Of a stretch of DNA of 9,557 nucleotides, positions 1 through 6,331 are shown one piece after another. The DNA lies in the NCBI GenBank assembly GCA_023391955.1, contig JAEWAA010000521.1, forward strand, positions 1 through 9,557. Direction: 5' to 3'. The stretch comes from Bacillota bacterium. GTDB lineage: Bacteria > Bacillota > Bacilli > Paenibacillales > NBRC-103111. The notes below the pieces were generated by a model. That model saw nothing but the letters and a program-made list of their open reading frames with translations, did no database searches and was not told the origin of the DNA. The position numbers and the translations under genes were made by a program. Positions within the stretch are counted from its first letter, which is position 1. Each line of letters starts with the position of its first letter.

Positions 1-1
1 G

Positions 2-844
2 TGGCAGGATTTTGCCAAACACGGCAACATCGAGCTGCCCCAGTCCCTGTTCCGCACCCTGATCCGGCGGGCGGCTCGGTTCCTGGCGGCCTTTATCGAT
101 CCGGAATTGGGGCTGCCCCAGCCCAGCTATGATCTGTGGGAGGAGCGTTACGGCATTTTCACATTCACCTGCTCCGCTGTTTATGGCGGGCTGGTGGCCG
201 CCTCCAACTTCTGCAGCCTGTTCGGCGACGATGACCGCAGCAGCCGCTTCCTGCAGGCAGCCATGAACATCCGCTCCGCGATGCTGGAGCATCTGTGGGA
301 TGAGGATTTGGGCCGTTTTGTCCGGGGCCTGTATCTGGAGGACGGCAAGTGGGTGAAGGATACCACGCTGGAGTCCAGCATCTACGGCATCTTCGAGTTC
401 GGCGTATTGCCGGCGGATGATCCCTGTGTGGTGAAAACCATGACCGCCATCAAGGAAGGCCTCTCTGCCAAAACCTCCGTAGGCGGCATTGCCCGGTACT
501 ACCATGACTACTACTTCCAACGGAGCTCCAATATTGAGCTGGTGCCCGGCAACCCGTGGATCATCTGTACCTTGTGGACGGCGGAGTGGGAAATCGAAAT
601 GGCCAAAACCTTAGGCGAGCTGGAAACGCCGCGGCGCACGCTGGAATGGGTGGTTTCCCATGCCATGGAAAGCGGCATTCTGCCGGAGCAGCTGGACCCA
701 TTCGACGGCAGCCCGGTATCCGTGGCTCCCCTGACCTGGTCCCATGCCACCTTCATTCTCGCCGTGGTCAAATATGCCACCAAATACCGGCAGCTCAGCG
801 CTATCCAGGACCCGGTGGCCAGCCGTATGCCCGGTTTTATGTAA
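2..844 (+). CDS. Glycoside hydrolase family 15 (glucoamylase-type), C-terminal part
   Basis: The reading frame is open from the left edge and ends at TAA 842-844, giving 280 visible residues; the start lies outside the window. GH15 enzymes are inverting exo-hydrolases that release glucose from the non-reducing ends of alpha-glucans; some members are trehalases or dextran glucosidases. The visible part of the (alpha/alpha)6 barrel carries the family signatures PSYDLWEER (fragment residues 41-49), which holds the general-acid Glu, followed by YGIFTFT, and near the C-terminus LPEQLDP (E229 of the fragment is the expected general base) followed by APLTWSHA. Both catalytic carboxylates therefore appear intact. 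No signal peptide can be judged because the N-terminus is missing. A strong terminator follows directly, so this is the last gene of its transcript. The family is clear; the substrate cannot be told from this fragment. Confidence 0.88.
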   Translation, partial: WQDFAKHGNIELPQSLFRTLIRRAARFLAAFIDPELGLPQPSYDLWEERYGIFTFTCSAVYGGLVAASNFCSLFGDDDRSSRFLQAAMNIRSAMLEHLWDEDLGRFVRGLYLEDGKWVKDTTLESSIYGIFEFGVLPADDPCVVKTMTAIKEGLSAKTSVGGIARYYHDYYFQRSSNIELVPGNPWIICTLWTAEWEIEMAKTLGELETPRRTLEWVVSHAMESGILPEQLDPFDGSPVSVAPLTWSHATFILAVVKYATKYRQLSAIQDPVASRMPGFM

Positions 845-880
845 AGCTGCACCGCGGCCCCTGTTCAGCTGCACGCCAAA

Positions 881-919
881 AAAGCCAAGCGGAAGCTTCT
901 CCGCTTGGCTTTGTTTTTC
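881..919 (+). terminator. Rho-independent terminator of the GH15 gene
   Basis: A perfect 13-bp stem (881-893 with 900-912, arm AAAGCCAAGCGGA) closes a 6-nt loop and is followed by a T-rich run, TGTTTTTCTC. It lies 36 nt after the GH15 stop codon. Confidence 0.92.
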
Positions 920-962
920 TCATTCTCTCAAAACTCCTCCCCCTTCGGGATGTAAGCGCCAT

Positions 963-1132
963 AAAATGTATGCTATTGCCCTGGAGAGTACCCAAAAATG
1001 CCAAATAGCATACACAAAATGTATGCTATCCCTTCCGATTCACCTAAAAAAGGCCGATTTTAATGCCTTAGTAATCATTTCATGTATCTTATTTGGCAAA
1101 AAACCGGCCTTTTGCGCCAATAGCATACATTT
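963..1132. repeat. Intergenic inverted-repeat block with four TGTATGCTAT motifs
   Basis: This fills much of the 349-bp gene-free stretch between the GH15 gene and the GcvH-like gene. TGTATGCTAT occurs at 967-976 and 1020-1029, and its reverse complement ATAGCATACA at 1005-1014 and 1120-1129. The two middle copies form a perfect 10-bp stem with loop CAAAA (1005-1029). The outer pairs also match: 967-977 with 1004-1014 over 11 bp, and 1017-1029 with 1120-1132 over 13 bp. Nested inside the last pair is a second inverted repeat, AAAAGGCCG (about 1046-1054) with CGGCCTTTT (about 1105-1113). I see no convincing ORF with a ribosome site here. It could be a small non-autonomous mobile or dispersed repeat, a multi-site operator, or a structured RNA; the sequence alone does not decide. 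Confidence 0.75.
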
Positions 1133-1193
1133 GTGGATCGCTATCATCCAGAGGATTTGGTCCTGACGCGTGAGGCAGCGGCCAGGCTCCTTC

Positions 1194-1523
1194 TCAGAAC
1201 CCCTCCGCCTCCTCCACCTCCATGAGCCAGCAGCGGTCCCCCGGCTGATGATGCAGAATCCCGGGGTTTTTCTCCACCAGCCCGTTAACCAGCACCACCT
1301 TGCCCGACACCGGGGGCGGCAGCTCAATTTCCCCCGCCAAGGTTTCGATTAGCAGACAAGGATGTCCCCGCAGCACATGATCCCCCTCCACCGGAAGCTC
1401 CACGTGGACGATCAAGCCGCATTCATCTGCGGCATCCTCCGTTAAACCAACGGCCGTTTTGCCGCCTGCCAGCTTTTTGGTCCACAGCCAGGAGGTTGGG
1501 CCGATTCGAATTTCATTCAGCAT
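1194..1523 (-). CDS. GcvH-like lipoyl-fold protein lacking the lipoyl lysine
   Basis: This 109-aa protein follows the glycine cleavage H-protein pattern: AVGLTEDAADECG (24-36), VHVELPVEGD (39-48), PPVSGKVVLVN (70-80), then the EKNPGILHH and WLMEVE stretches. H-protein normally carries a lipoyl-lysine arm that shuttles aminomethyl groups between glycine cleavage enzymes. The segment equivalent to ESVKA reads ETLAG (60-64), so the lysine slot is Ala63, and no lysine lies within ten residues. The protein is also shorter than a usual H-protein of roughly 125-130 aa, at both ends. The ATG at 1523 has an AAAGGGG ribosome site 7-8 nt upstream. The gene sits downstream of the lipoate ligase on the same strand but is separated from it by a terminator. 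It is not expected to serve as a normal lipoylated carrier. A scaffold role, or binding to lipoylation or cleavage partners, is only speculation. No terminator was identified after it. Confidence 0.8.
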   Translation of the reverse strand: MLNEIRIGPTSWLWTKKLAGGKTAVGLTEDAADECGLIVHVELPVEGDHVLRGHPCLLIETLAGEIELPPPVSGKVVLVNGLVEKNPGILHHQPGDRCWLMEVEEAEGF

Positions 1524-1542
1524 GGGATAACCCCTTTACATG

Positions 1543-1587
1543 TCATTGGATAATAGTCATTTGGAATTCAATCATTGGATAGTAGTC
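1543..1587. repeat. 16-bp direct repeat upstream of the GcvH-like gene
   Basis: TCATTGGATA[A/G]TAGTC occurs at 1543-1558 and 1572-1587 with one mismatch and a 29-bp period. The repeats lie 20-64 bp before the GcvH-like start and overlap the 3' end of the possible small upstream ORF. They could be paired protein-binding sites or the trace of a short local duplication. Confidence 0.6.
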
Positions 1588-1683
1588 TTTGCTCATGGTG
1601 GTCAGCCGGCTCCTTACCGCGTTTAGCCAGTCGGCGCCACTCCGGAAACCCGCTCTTCCCACCCGTCCTGCATACAGCACCAT
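1543..1683 (-). CDS. Possible small protein (46 aa) upstream of the GcvH-like gene
   Basis: The frame runs from ATG 1683 to TGA 1543-1545 and encodes 46 residues beginning MVLYAGRVGRAGF and ending EFQMTIIQ. It ends 19 nt before the GcvH-like ATG on the same strand, so the two would be co-transcribed. A strong AAGGAGGA ribosome site lies upstream, but it is about 18 nt from this ATG. It is ideally placed (9 nt) for an in-frame CTG codon at 1692, which would make a 49-aa product. An in-frame TAA overlaps the ribosome site, so the protein cannot extend further. The product is basic and shows no membrane segment or known motif, and I do not recognise the family. It could be a real small gene with an unusual start, a leader peptide, or chance. 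Confidence 0.4.
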   Translation of the reverse strand: MVLYAGRVGRAGFRSGADWLNAVRSRLTTMSKDYYPMIEFQMTIIQ

Positions 1684-1741
1684 GACGGCCAGAAGCTCCG
1701 TTCCTCCTTATTTTACCTCCGGTTGGCAGGGCTCAAAACGG

Positions 1742-1755
1742 CTATAACGCTTACA
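1742..1755 (-). promoter_or_regulatory. Candidate CcpA (cre) site before the small ORF/GcvH-like unit
   Basis: Read on the minus strand the sequence is TGTAAGCGTTATAG, which matches 12 of 14 positions of the cre consensus TGWAARCGYTWNCW, including the whole TGTAAGCGTTA core. It lies about 35 nt upstream of the AAGGAGGA ribosome site. That position would suit catabolite repression by CcpA, the Gram-positive carbon regulator. I found no convincing -35/-10 pair beside it. Confidence 0.35.
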
Positions 1756-1805
1756 ATATGACATATCTTTGACGTTCTTCGAAAATGTTCTAATAAAATG
1801 CCGAG

Positions 1806-1842
1806 AAAACCAAAAAACACCGGCTCTCTAAGCCCGGTGTTT
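1806..1842 (-). terminator. Rho-independent terminator of the lipoate ligase gene
   Basis: Arms 1815-1823 and 1834-1842 (AAACACCGG / CCGGTGTTT) pair perfectly over 9 bp. On the minus strand the stem is followed by a TTT-rich tail, TTTTTTGGTTTT. It begins 13 nt after the stop codon of the ligase and separates that gene from the GcvH-like unit. Confidence 0.88.
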
Positions 1843-1855
1843 CCTATGTACATAT

Positions 1856-2845
1856 CTAAAACATCAAACCCAGCCACTGCTCCCGGGTCATCGGGCCAAA
1901 GTAGCGGGACAGCTCCACATCCTCCAGCAGCTTCTCCACAGCGCTCTCCTCATACCGGACACCCTGCAGCTTCTCCGCAAACTCAGCCGCATCCTCCGCT
2001 CCGAAGAAATCGCCGTAGATGGCAACACCGGCAATAACACCACCCGCCACATCCAGCCTCAGATCGAAGGTGCCGATGCCCTCCAGCCTGCCTGTCTTGC
2101 GGATATTAAAGGCGGGGGACTTGCCGTAATTCCAATCCCAGCTTCTGTAGCGTTCATCCGCCAGCTGCCGCACCGCTGCCCATTCCTCTTCACTAAGCTG
2201 GTACTCGGGAATATCCTCCCCGCCGAAAATCGAAACCAGCAGCTTCCGCTTGAACTCGTCCATGGTGATCGGCTCTGCCAAAAACTCCGAAATATTGGCC
2301 ACCCGGCTGCGGATGGATTTGACCCCCTTGGACTTAATCTTGTCCTGATTCACATTTAGCGCCGAAACCACATTCTCGATTTCCGAAGCCAGCATCAGGG
2401 TGCCGTGGCTGAACATCCGGCCTTTGGTCACAAACTGGGCATTGCCCGAGATTTTGCGTTCCCCAACCTGGATATCATTACGTCCCGTTAATTGGGCATC
2501 TACGCCAAGGGAATGGAGGGCCTGCACCACCGGCTCCGTAAACTTGCGGAAGTTGTGGAAGGATTGCCCGTCGTCCTTGGTGATGAAGCTGAAGTTCAGA
2601 TTGCCCAGGTCATGGTATACCGCTCCGCCGCCGGACAACCGCCGCACCACATGGATGCCGTGCTCCTTCACATAAGCCCCGTTGATTTCTTCCACCGTAT
2701 TCTGGTTTTTGCCGATGATGATGGAGGGTTCATTAATATAGAAGAGCAAGAAGTCCTCACCGGTGTTGATGTGCTTTAGTGCATATTCCTCCAGAGCCAG
2801 ATTGACCGCAGGATCGGTAATACCCTTATTGTCGATGAACAGCAT
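1856..2845 (-). CDS. lplA: Lipoate-protein ligase A (LplA/LplJ type)
   Basis: This 329-aa cytoplasmic enzyme activates free lipoate with ATP to lipoyl-AMP and transfers it to the lysine of E2 subunits and H-protein. It matches the roughly 330-aa Bacillus LplJ form: SIIIGKNQNT (41-50), RRLSGGGAVYHD (68-79, lipoate/nucleotide pocket), GNLNFSF, GRNDIQVGERKISGNAQ (121-137) with Lys131 as the conserved lysine contacting lipoyl-AMP, and SHGTLML (146-152). The remainder, about residues 250-329, is the C-terminal accessory domain. The ATG at 2845 has a GGGAGG ribosome site 6 nt upstream. It has its own promoter (2948-2975) and terminator, so it looks monocistronic. Downstream on the same strand is a GcvH-like protein without the acceptor lysine, an odd neighbour for a lipoylation enzyme. 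Confidence 0.95.
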   Translation of the reverse strand: MLFIDNKGITDPAVNLALEEYALKHINTGEDFLLFYINEPSIIIGKNQNTVEEINGAYVKEHGIHVVRRLSGGGAVYHDLGNLNFSFITKDDGQSFHNFRKFTEPVVQALHSLGVDAQLTGRNDIQVGERKISGNAQFVTKGRMFSHGTLMLASEIENVVSALNVNQDKIKSKGVKSIRSRVANISEFLAEPITMDEFKRKLLVSIFGGEDIPEYQLSEEEWAAVRQLADERYRSWDWNYGKSPAFNIRKTGRLEGIGTFDLRLDVAGGVIAGVAIYGDFFGAEDAAEFAEKLQGVRYEESAVEKLLEDVELSRYFGPMTREQWLGLMF

Positions 2846-2947
2846 GGAAGGCCTCCCTACAGATTATTTTGGTGAACCGTACTCTGCCATACAGCGGCAT
2901 GCCCTTCTTTCATGGCCTGCTTGTCCGACTTATCCGCCGATTCTTCT

Positions 2948-2975
2948 ATTATATAAGAATAGGCAATAATTTGAA
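2948..2975 (-). promoter_or_regulatory. Sigma-A type promoter of lplA
   Basis: On the minus strand, TTCAAA (2970-2975) and a perfect TATAAT (2948-2953) are 16 bp apart. Transcription would start near 2940, giving a leader of about 95 nt before the lplA ATG. The leader shows no riboswitch pattern that I recognise. Confidence 0.65.
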
Positions 2976-3003
2976 CACCAAACCTGGCATATGCCTGATG
3001 GCG

Positions 3004-3048
3004 AAAAAAAGCTCCGCTGCAGAGGAGATCCCGTGCAACGGAGCTTTT
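3004..3048 (-). terminator. Rho-independent terminator of the peroxiredoxin gene
   Basis: Arms 3007-3016 and 3039-3048 (AAAAGCTCCG / CGGAGCTTTT) pair perfectly over 10 bp. Across one C-A mismatch an inner TGCA/TGCA pairing (3018-3021 with 3034-3037) extends the stem. On the minus strand a run of seven T follows. It lies about 30 nt after the peroxiredoxin stop codon. Confidence 0.88.
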
Positions 3049-3077
3049 GGCGTCTTGCATCTCTATATCCTGCCGGA

Positions 3078-3626
3078 TCAGTTGGCAACCAGGTGCTTGT
3101 CACCCTTCTTCCAGCCTACCGGACAAAGTCCGCCGGATTGCAGAGCCTCCAGCACACGGAGAGTTTCCTCCACACTGCGGCCTACATTGTTGTGGTGGAC
3201 CACCTGGTATTGAAGCTCGCCTTCCGGATTGATGATGAACAGGCCGCGCAGGGCAATGCCTTCTTCTTCAATATATACGCCGTAATCCTTGGATACCGAC
3301 TTGGTGATGTCTGAGGCCAGCGGGAAGCTCAGCTTGCCCAGGCCATTAGCGGATTGCGCAGTGTTGATCCACGCCTTATGGGTATGTACGCTGTCGATGC
3401 TGACACCCAGGATCTCGGTATCCAGCTCCTCGAATTTGGACGCAGCGTCAGAGATGGCCGTAATTTCCGTCGGACAAACGAAGGTGAAATCCAACGGGTA
3501 GAAGAACAGAACCAGCCACTTGCCTTTGTAGTCGGACAGACTTGCCTTGCTGAAGCCTTCACCATTGCCTAGAGCCGTCTCCATTGTAAAATCCGGTGCC
3601 GCTTTGCCTACCAAACGTTCTGCCAT
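3078..3626 (-). CDS. ykuU: Two-cysteine peroxiredoxin (AhpC/TSA family, YkuU-like)
   Basis: This 182-aa thiol peroxidase reduces hydrogen peroxide and organic hydroperoxides in the cytoplasm. The peroxidatic cysteine is C51 in FYPLDFTFVCPTE, and the resolving cysteine is C168 in GGLCPVGW. LRGLFIINPEGELQYQ and the VHHNN segment match Bacillus YkuU closely. The chain ends 14 residues after C168 and lacks the C-terminal YF helix that makes eukaryotic typical 2-Cys enzymes sensitive to over-oxidation, so it is probably a robust form. I chose ATG 3626 because its AGGAGG ribosome site lies 10 nt upstream and the product starts MAERLVGK as in YkuU. An in-frame TTG at 3632 (site 5 nt away) would add two residues. 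The gene has its own promoter and terminator and appears monocistronic. Confidence 0.93.
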   Translation of the reverse strand: MAERLVGKAAPDFTMETALGNGEGFSKASLSDYKGKWLVLFFYPLDFTFVCPTEITAISDAASKFEELDTEILGVSIDSVHTHKAWINTAQSANGLGKLSFPLASDITKSVSKDYGVYIEEEGIALRGLFIINPEGELQYQVVHHNNVGRSVEETLRVLEALQSGGLCPVGWKKGDKHLVAN

Positions 3627-3749
3627 GTTCAAAAAACCTCCTGAGATGATGATAATATATGGAAAGCCACGTTGTTAAGGACGCGGCCTTTCGGGCGGTA
3701 ATCCTATCTAAGATAGCGGAAATCTATTATTTAACATTTTACAAACCAA

Positions 3750-3778
3750 ATCCTAACACTCAACTAATAGAAAGTCAA
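3750..3778 (-). promoter_or_regulatory. Probable promoter of the peroxiredoxin gene
   Basis: On the minus strand, TTGACT (3773-3778) and TAGGAT (3750-3755) are separated by exactly 17 bp. The leader to ATG 3626 would be about 117 nt. No clear PerR box was found next to it. Confidence 0.5.
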
Positions 3779-3880
3779 TTCATGGATTTAATATTTACTA
3801 GTAATAAATATAAACATTTTGTGAACACGCGCAGGGGTTTGGCGAGAATGATATATAAGGAATTATTGTAAAAATTCCCC

Positions 3881-3909
3881 TTGAAGTTTGATGTGGAGTA
3901 TTTTATAAT
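3881..3909 (+). promoter_or_regulatory. Sigma-A promoter of the pectate lyase gene
   Basis: TTGAAG (3881-3886) and a perfect TATAAT (3904-3909) are separated by 17 bp. Transcription would start near 3916, leaving a leader of about 190 nt before the ATG. Confidence 0.75.
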
Positions 3910-4063
3910 GAAAACGTGTGCAAGGTAAGATTTTACATATAAACTTTCACCTGGTTGCCCTGTGCATAGAGTTGGTTATCCATTCATCCCACGGTCCAAG
4001 GAGGCGGTCCTGTTTCTCAAACTCAAGTCCACCCGATGCGGCAATAGTTTTGAACCTTTCAAA

Positions 4064-4078
4064 ATGTAACCGTTGTCA
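4064..4078 (+). promoter_or_regulatory. Candidate CcpA (cre) site in the pectate lyase leader
   Basis: ATGTAACCGTTGTCA fits every defined position of the relaxed cre consensus WTGNAANCGNWNNCW. It lies about 150 nt downstream of the predicted transcription start and just upstream of the ribosome site, where bound CcpA could act as a roadblock. Catabolite repression is common for secreted polysaccharide lyases in Bacillales. The consensus is loose, so chance remains possible. Confidence 0.45.
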
Positions 4079-4106
4079 CAATGCTTCTAAAACAAGGAGG
4101 ATGTAT

Positions 4107-6167
4107 ATGATGAATGCCAGCAAACCTGCCCATCCGGGCAAAAGGAAGTGGCGGCCGTTCTTAAGCCTGATGCTGTCCTTAACACTGTTACCCGCCGTGG
4201 TCCCGGCCGTTGCCGAAGCAGCGGGGGCTTATCCGGGAGATTGGAACACCGCCAATATTCAAGGCTCCTCCAGCCTGGGCACAACCTCGTCCAGCTTTGC
4301 CAGTGGACAGTTCACCCTGTCGGCCTCCGCAGGCAAGCTGCAATCGGCTGACGATAATGTGCATTTTGTCTACATGCCGGTTGGAACCGGAGATTTCAGC
4401 ATTACCGCCAAGGTGGCCTCGGCAACGAAGATATCCAATAACACCCGGGCCATGCTTATGGTCAAAAAAGACCCGGTCACCAATGCCGCCACCTCACCGA
4501 GCTATTCCGTAGCCTTTAATTCGTATACAACTCCTTCCGTCACCACCTACAAACGCTTCGCCAGCGGGGGCATCGCCGCATCCAGCAGCACAACCGTCAC
4601 GGCTCCGGTATACCTGAAGCTGGAGCGCACCGGCAATGTGTTCAAAACCTACTACTCCACGACCAGCACCTTCAGCTCCACCCCCTTCCGCTCGGATACG
4701 GATTCCGGCAGCGCCATCGGGACGGGAAGCGCCTATGTCGGTTTGGCGGTTTCGGCCACCACAGCTGTGTTCAGTGAAGTGAAGGTCATCCAAAACGGCA
4801 GTGTGCTGTATGATTCCGCAACAGGGACAACACCGACTCCGACTCCAACAGCCACTCCGACGGCAACACCTACCGCAACACCCACTGCCACTCCGACGGT
4901 TATGCCTACAGCTACGCCCACAGCAACTCCCACTCCGACACCTACCGCAACGGCTACACCGACACCAACGCCTACCGCTACCGCAACTCCTTCACCTGCT
5001 GCCGGCGATCTGTTCGTCGCTCCCAACGGGCTTGACAGCAATCCCGGAACCCTGAGCAGCCCGACTACCTTAACCTCCGCCCTCACCAAAATCGCTGCAG
5101 GCAAAACCATTTATCTGCGGGGCGGCGTGTACTCGTATTCCGTGCCTGTCATTATAGACCGGAACAACAGCGGCAGCTCCACCAGCAGCCGCAAGAGCAT
5201 TGTTGCCTACGGCTCCGAAAAGCCGATTCTCGATTTTTATGGCCAAACCTTCGATTCCACCAACCGGGGCCTGCAAATTAACGGCCATTATTGGCTGGTG
5301 AAGGGTCTTGAGGTTAGAGGGGCCGGAGACAACGGCATCTTCATCGGCGGCAACTATAACCGCATTGAAAATGTGGAGACTCACCACAACCGGGATTCCG
5401 GCCTGCAGATCAGCCGTTATGCCTCCACCGCCACCTCCATGAGCGAATGGCCCAGCTACAACGAAATCATCAATGTGTATTCCCACGATAACTATGATCC
5501 GGACAACGGCGAGGATGCGGACGGGTTCGCCGCCAAGCTGACCATCGGTCCGGGCAACGTGTTCGACGGCTGTATCGCTGCCTGGAATACGGATGACGGC
5601 TGGGATTTGTACACCAAAACCGACACCGGTCCCATTGGCGTCGTCACAATCCGCAACAGCATCGCCTACAAAAACGGGCAAACCTCCGACGGCAACACTA
5701 CTGCCAACAGTGACGGCAACGGCTTCAAGCTGGGTGGGGATAAAATTGCCGTCAATCACATTGTGCAGAACTCCATCGCCTTCCAGAACAAAAAACACGG
5801 CTTTACCTATAACAGCAATCCCGGCTCCATCCAAATGACCAACAACACCTCCTGGAGCAACGGTCAAAGCAACTTTGCCTTTGACTCCGGCACCCATGTG
5901 TTCACCAATAACCTGAGCTTCGCCGGCAGCTCCAGTGACAAAACCAGCGGAACGGATGTATCCAGCACCAACGTCTGGTGGAAAAACAACAAAAGCACCA
6001 ATGCAAAAGGGCTCATCGCCGACAGCAGCGATTTCCTCAGCCTGACCCCCAGCGTTACCCGTAATGCCGACGGTTCGCCCAACCTGGGCAACTTCCTGAA
6101 GCTAACCTCCGGCAGTGATCTGATCGGTTCCGGCACACCCTCCGGGAAAAATATCGGGGCGCGTTAA
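4107..6167 (+). CDS. Secreted modular pectate lyase, PL9 family (PelL/Pel9A-like)
   Basis: This 686-aa enzyme cleaves polygalacturonate by beta-elimination outside the cell. Order: signal peptide (KRKWR, hydrophobic 18-35, likely cleavage after AEA at 38); beta-sandwich domain of concanavalin/LamG style (about 42-238) ending in YVGLAVSA and FSEVKV segments, possibly sugar-binding; Thr/Pro-rich linker (about 241-298); right-handed beta-helix lyase domain (about 300-686). Residues equivalent to the Dickeya Pel9A calcium site are present: D472 in EDADGFAAK and D496, D497, D500 in NTDDGWD, with the same 24-residue spacing. The catalytic Lys fits K541 in NGFKLGGD. I chose ATG 4107 because AAGGAGG ends 6 nt upstream; ATG 4110 (9 nt) is equally possible. 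The frame stays open back to 3918 but has no ribosome site there. A promoter, a candidate cre site and a terminator flank it, so it is probably monocistronic. Confidence 0.93.
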   Translation: MMNASKPAHPGKRKWRPFLSLMLSLTLLPAVVPAVAEAAGAYPGDWNTANIQGSSSLGTTSSSFASGQFTLSASAGKLQSADDNVHFVYMPVGTGDFSITAKVASATKISNNTRAMLMVKKDPVTNAATSPSYSVAFNSYTTPSVTTYKRFASGGIAASSSTTVTAPVYLKLERTGNVFKTYYSTTSTFSSTPFRSDTDSGSAIGTGSAYVGLAVSATTAVFSEVKVIQNGSVLYDSATGTTPTPTPTATPTATPTATPTATPTVMPTATPTATPTPTPTATATPTPTPTATATPSPAAGDLFVAPNGLDSNPGTLSSPTTLTSALTKIAAGKTIYLRGGVYSYSVPVIIDRNNSGSSTSSRKSIVAYGSEKPILDFYGQTFDSTNRGLQINGHYWLVKGLEVRGAGDNGIFIGGNYNRIENVETHHNRDSGLQISRYASTATSMSEWPSYNEIINVYSHDNYDPDNGEDADGFAAKLTIGPGNVFDGCIAAWNTDDGWDLYTKTDTGPIGVVTIRNSIAYKNGQTSDGNTTANSDGNGFKLGGDKIAVNHIVQNSIAFQNKKHGFTYNSNPGSIQMTNNTSWSNGQSNFAFDSGTHVFTNNLSFAGSSSDKTSGTDVSSTNVWWKNNKSTNAKGLIADSSDFLSLTPSVTRNADGSPNLGNFLKLTSGSDLIGSGTPSGKNIGAR
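4830..4997 (+). repeat. Low-complexity Thr-Pro linker repeat within the pectate lyase gene
   Basis: Imperfect tandem ACN-CCN codons encode (TP)n and (TAT/TPT)P units that join the beta-sandwich domain to the lyase domain. Only one short VM interruption breaks the pattern. Such linkers are flexible, often glycosylated, and prone to change length by replication slippage. Confidence 0.9.
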
Positions 6168-6188
6168 GGGCAACAGCATAAAACAAAC

Positions 6189-6239
6189 AGAAGCCTCGTT
6201 CCTGCTCCGTACAGGGACCGGGCTTCTTTCTTTTCTTTT
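6189..6239 (+). terminator. Rho-independent terminator of the pectate lyase gene
   Basis: AGAAGCC (6189-6195) pairs with GGCTTCT (6221-6227). The stem continues inwards to about 14 bp with one mismatch and two G-U pairs, and is followed by a T-rich tail, TTTCTTTTCTTTT. It starts 21 nt after the stop codon. Confidence 0.85.
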
Positions 6240-6248
6240 GTCGCCGGC

Positions 6249-6289
6249 AAAAAAAGACCCGCTCCGGAGGTCTTGCTTCCGGTGCGGGT
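6249..6289 (-). terminator. Rho-independent terminator of leuB
   Basis: ACCCGC-T-CCGGA (6257-6268) pairs with TCCGG-T-GCGGGT (6278-6289) with a single T-T mismatch. On the minus strand a run of seven T follows. It is back to back with the terminator of the convergent pectate lyase gene. Confidence 0.85.
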
Positions 6290-6331
6290 GGAAGGGGCTT
6301 GGTTGGGTAAAACGTACTTCCGTGAGTTGCG

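Larger units (their letters stand above)
3633..4106. other. AT-rich divergent intergenic region between ykuU and the pectate lyase gene
   Basis: This 474-bp stretch without a supported gene is clearly more AT-rich than its neighbours. It holds the ykuU promoter (-), the pectate lyase promoter (+) and a leader of about 190 nt with a candidate cre site. An inverted repeat, GGAATT / AATTCC (3859-3864 and 3873-3878), ends just before the -35 box of the lyase promoter and could be an operator. An open frame at 3659-3871 (+) has no ribosome site and is not called. Confidence 0.6.

Noticed and set aside
1769..1796. A + strand promoter-like pair, TTGACG and TAATAA, 16 bp apart
   Set aside because: It would read antisense into the lplA terminator and coding region with no gene downstream; AT-rich chance match is likely. 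An antisense RNA remains possible but unsupported.
2857..3060. A 67-aa open frame upstream of lplA on the minus strand, as a possible leader peptide
   Set aside because: It spans the peroxiredoxin terminator and the lplA promoter, and it has no ribosome site. It also ends within the lplA ribosome site only by chance.
3659..3871. A 70-aa open frame on the + strand in the AT-rich region
   Set aside because: It has no ribosome site, overlaps the leader and promoter of the divergent peroxiredoxin gene, and encodes no recognisable domain.
5070..5897. A 275-aa open frame on the minus strand inside the pectate lyase gene
   Set aside because: It is a shadow of the GC-rich, Thr/Asn/Gly-rich lyase coding sequence, with a biased composition and no ribosome site or family match.
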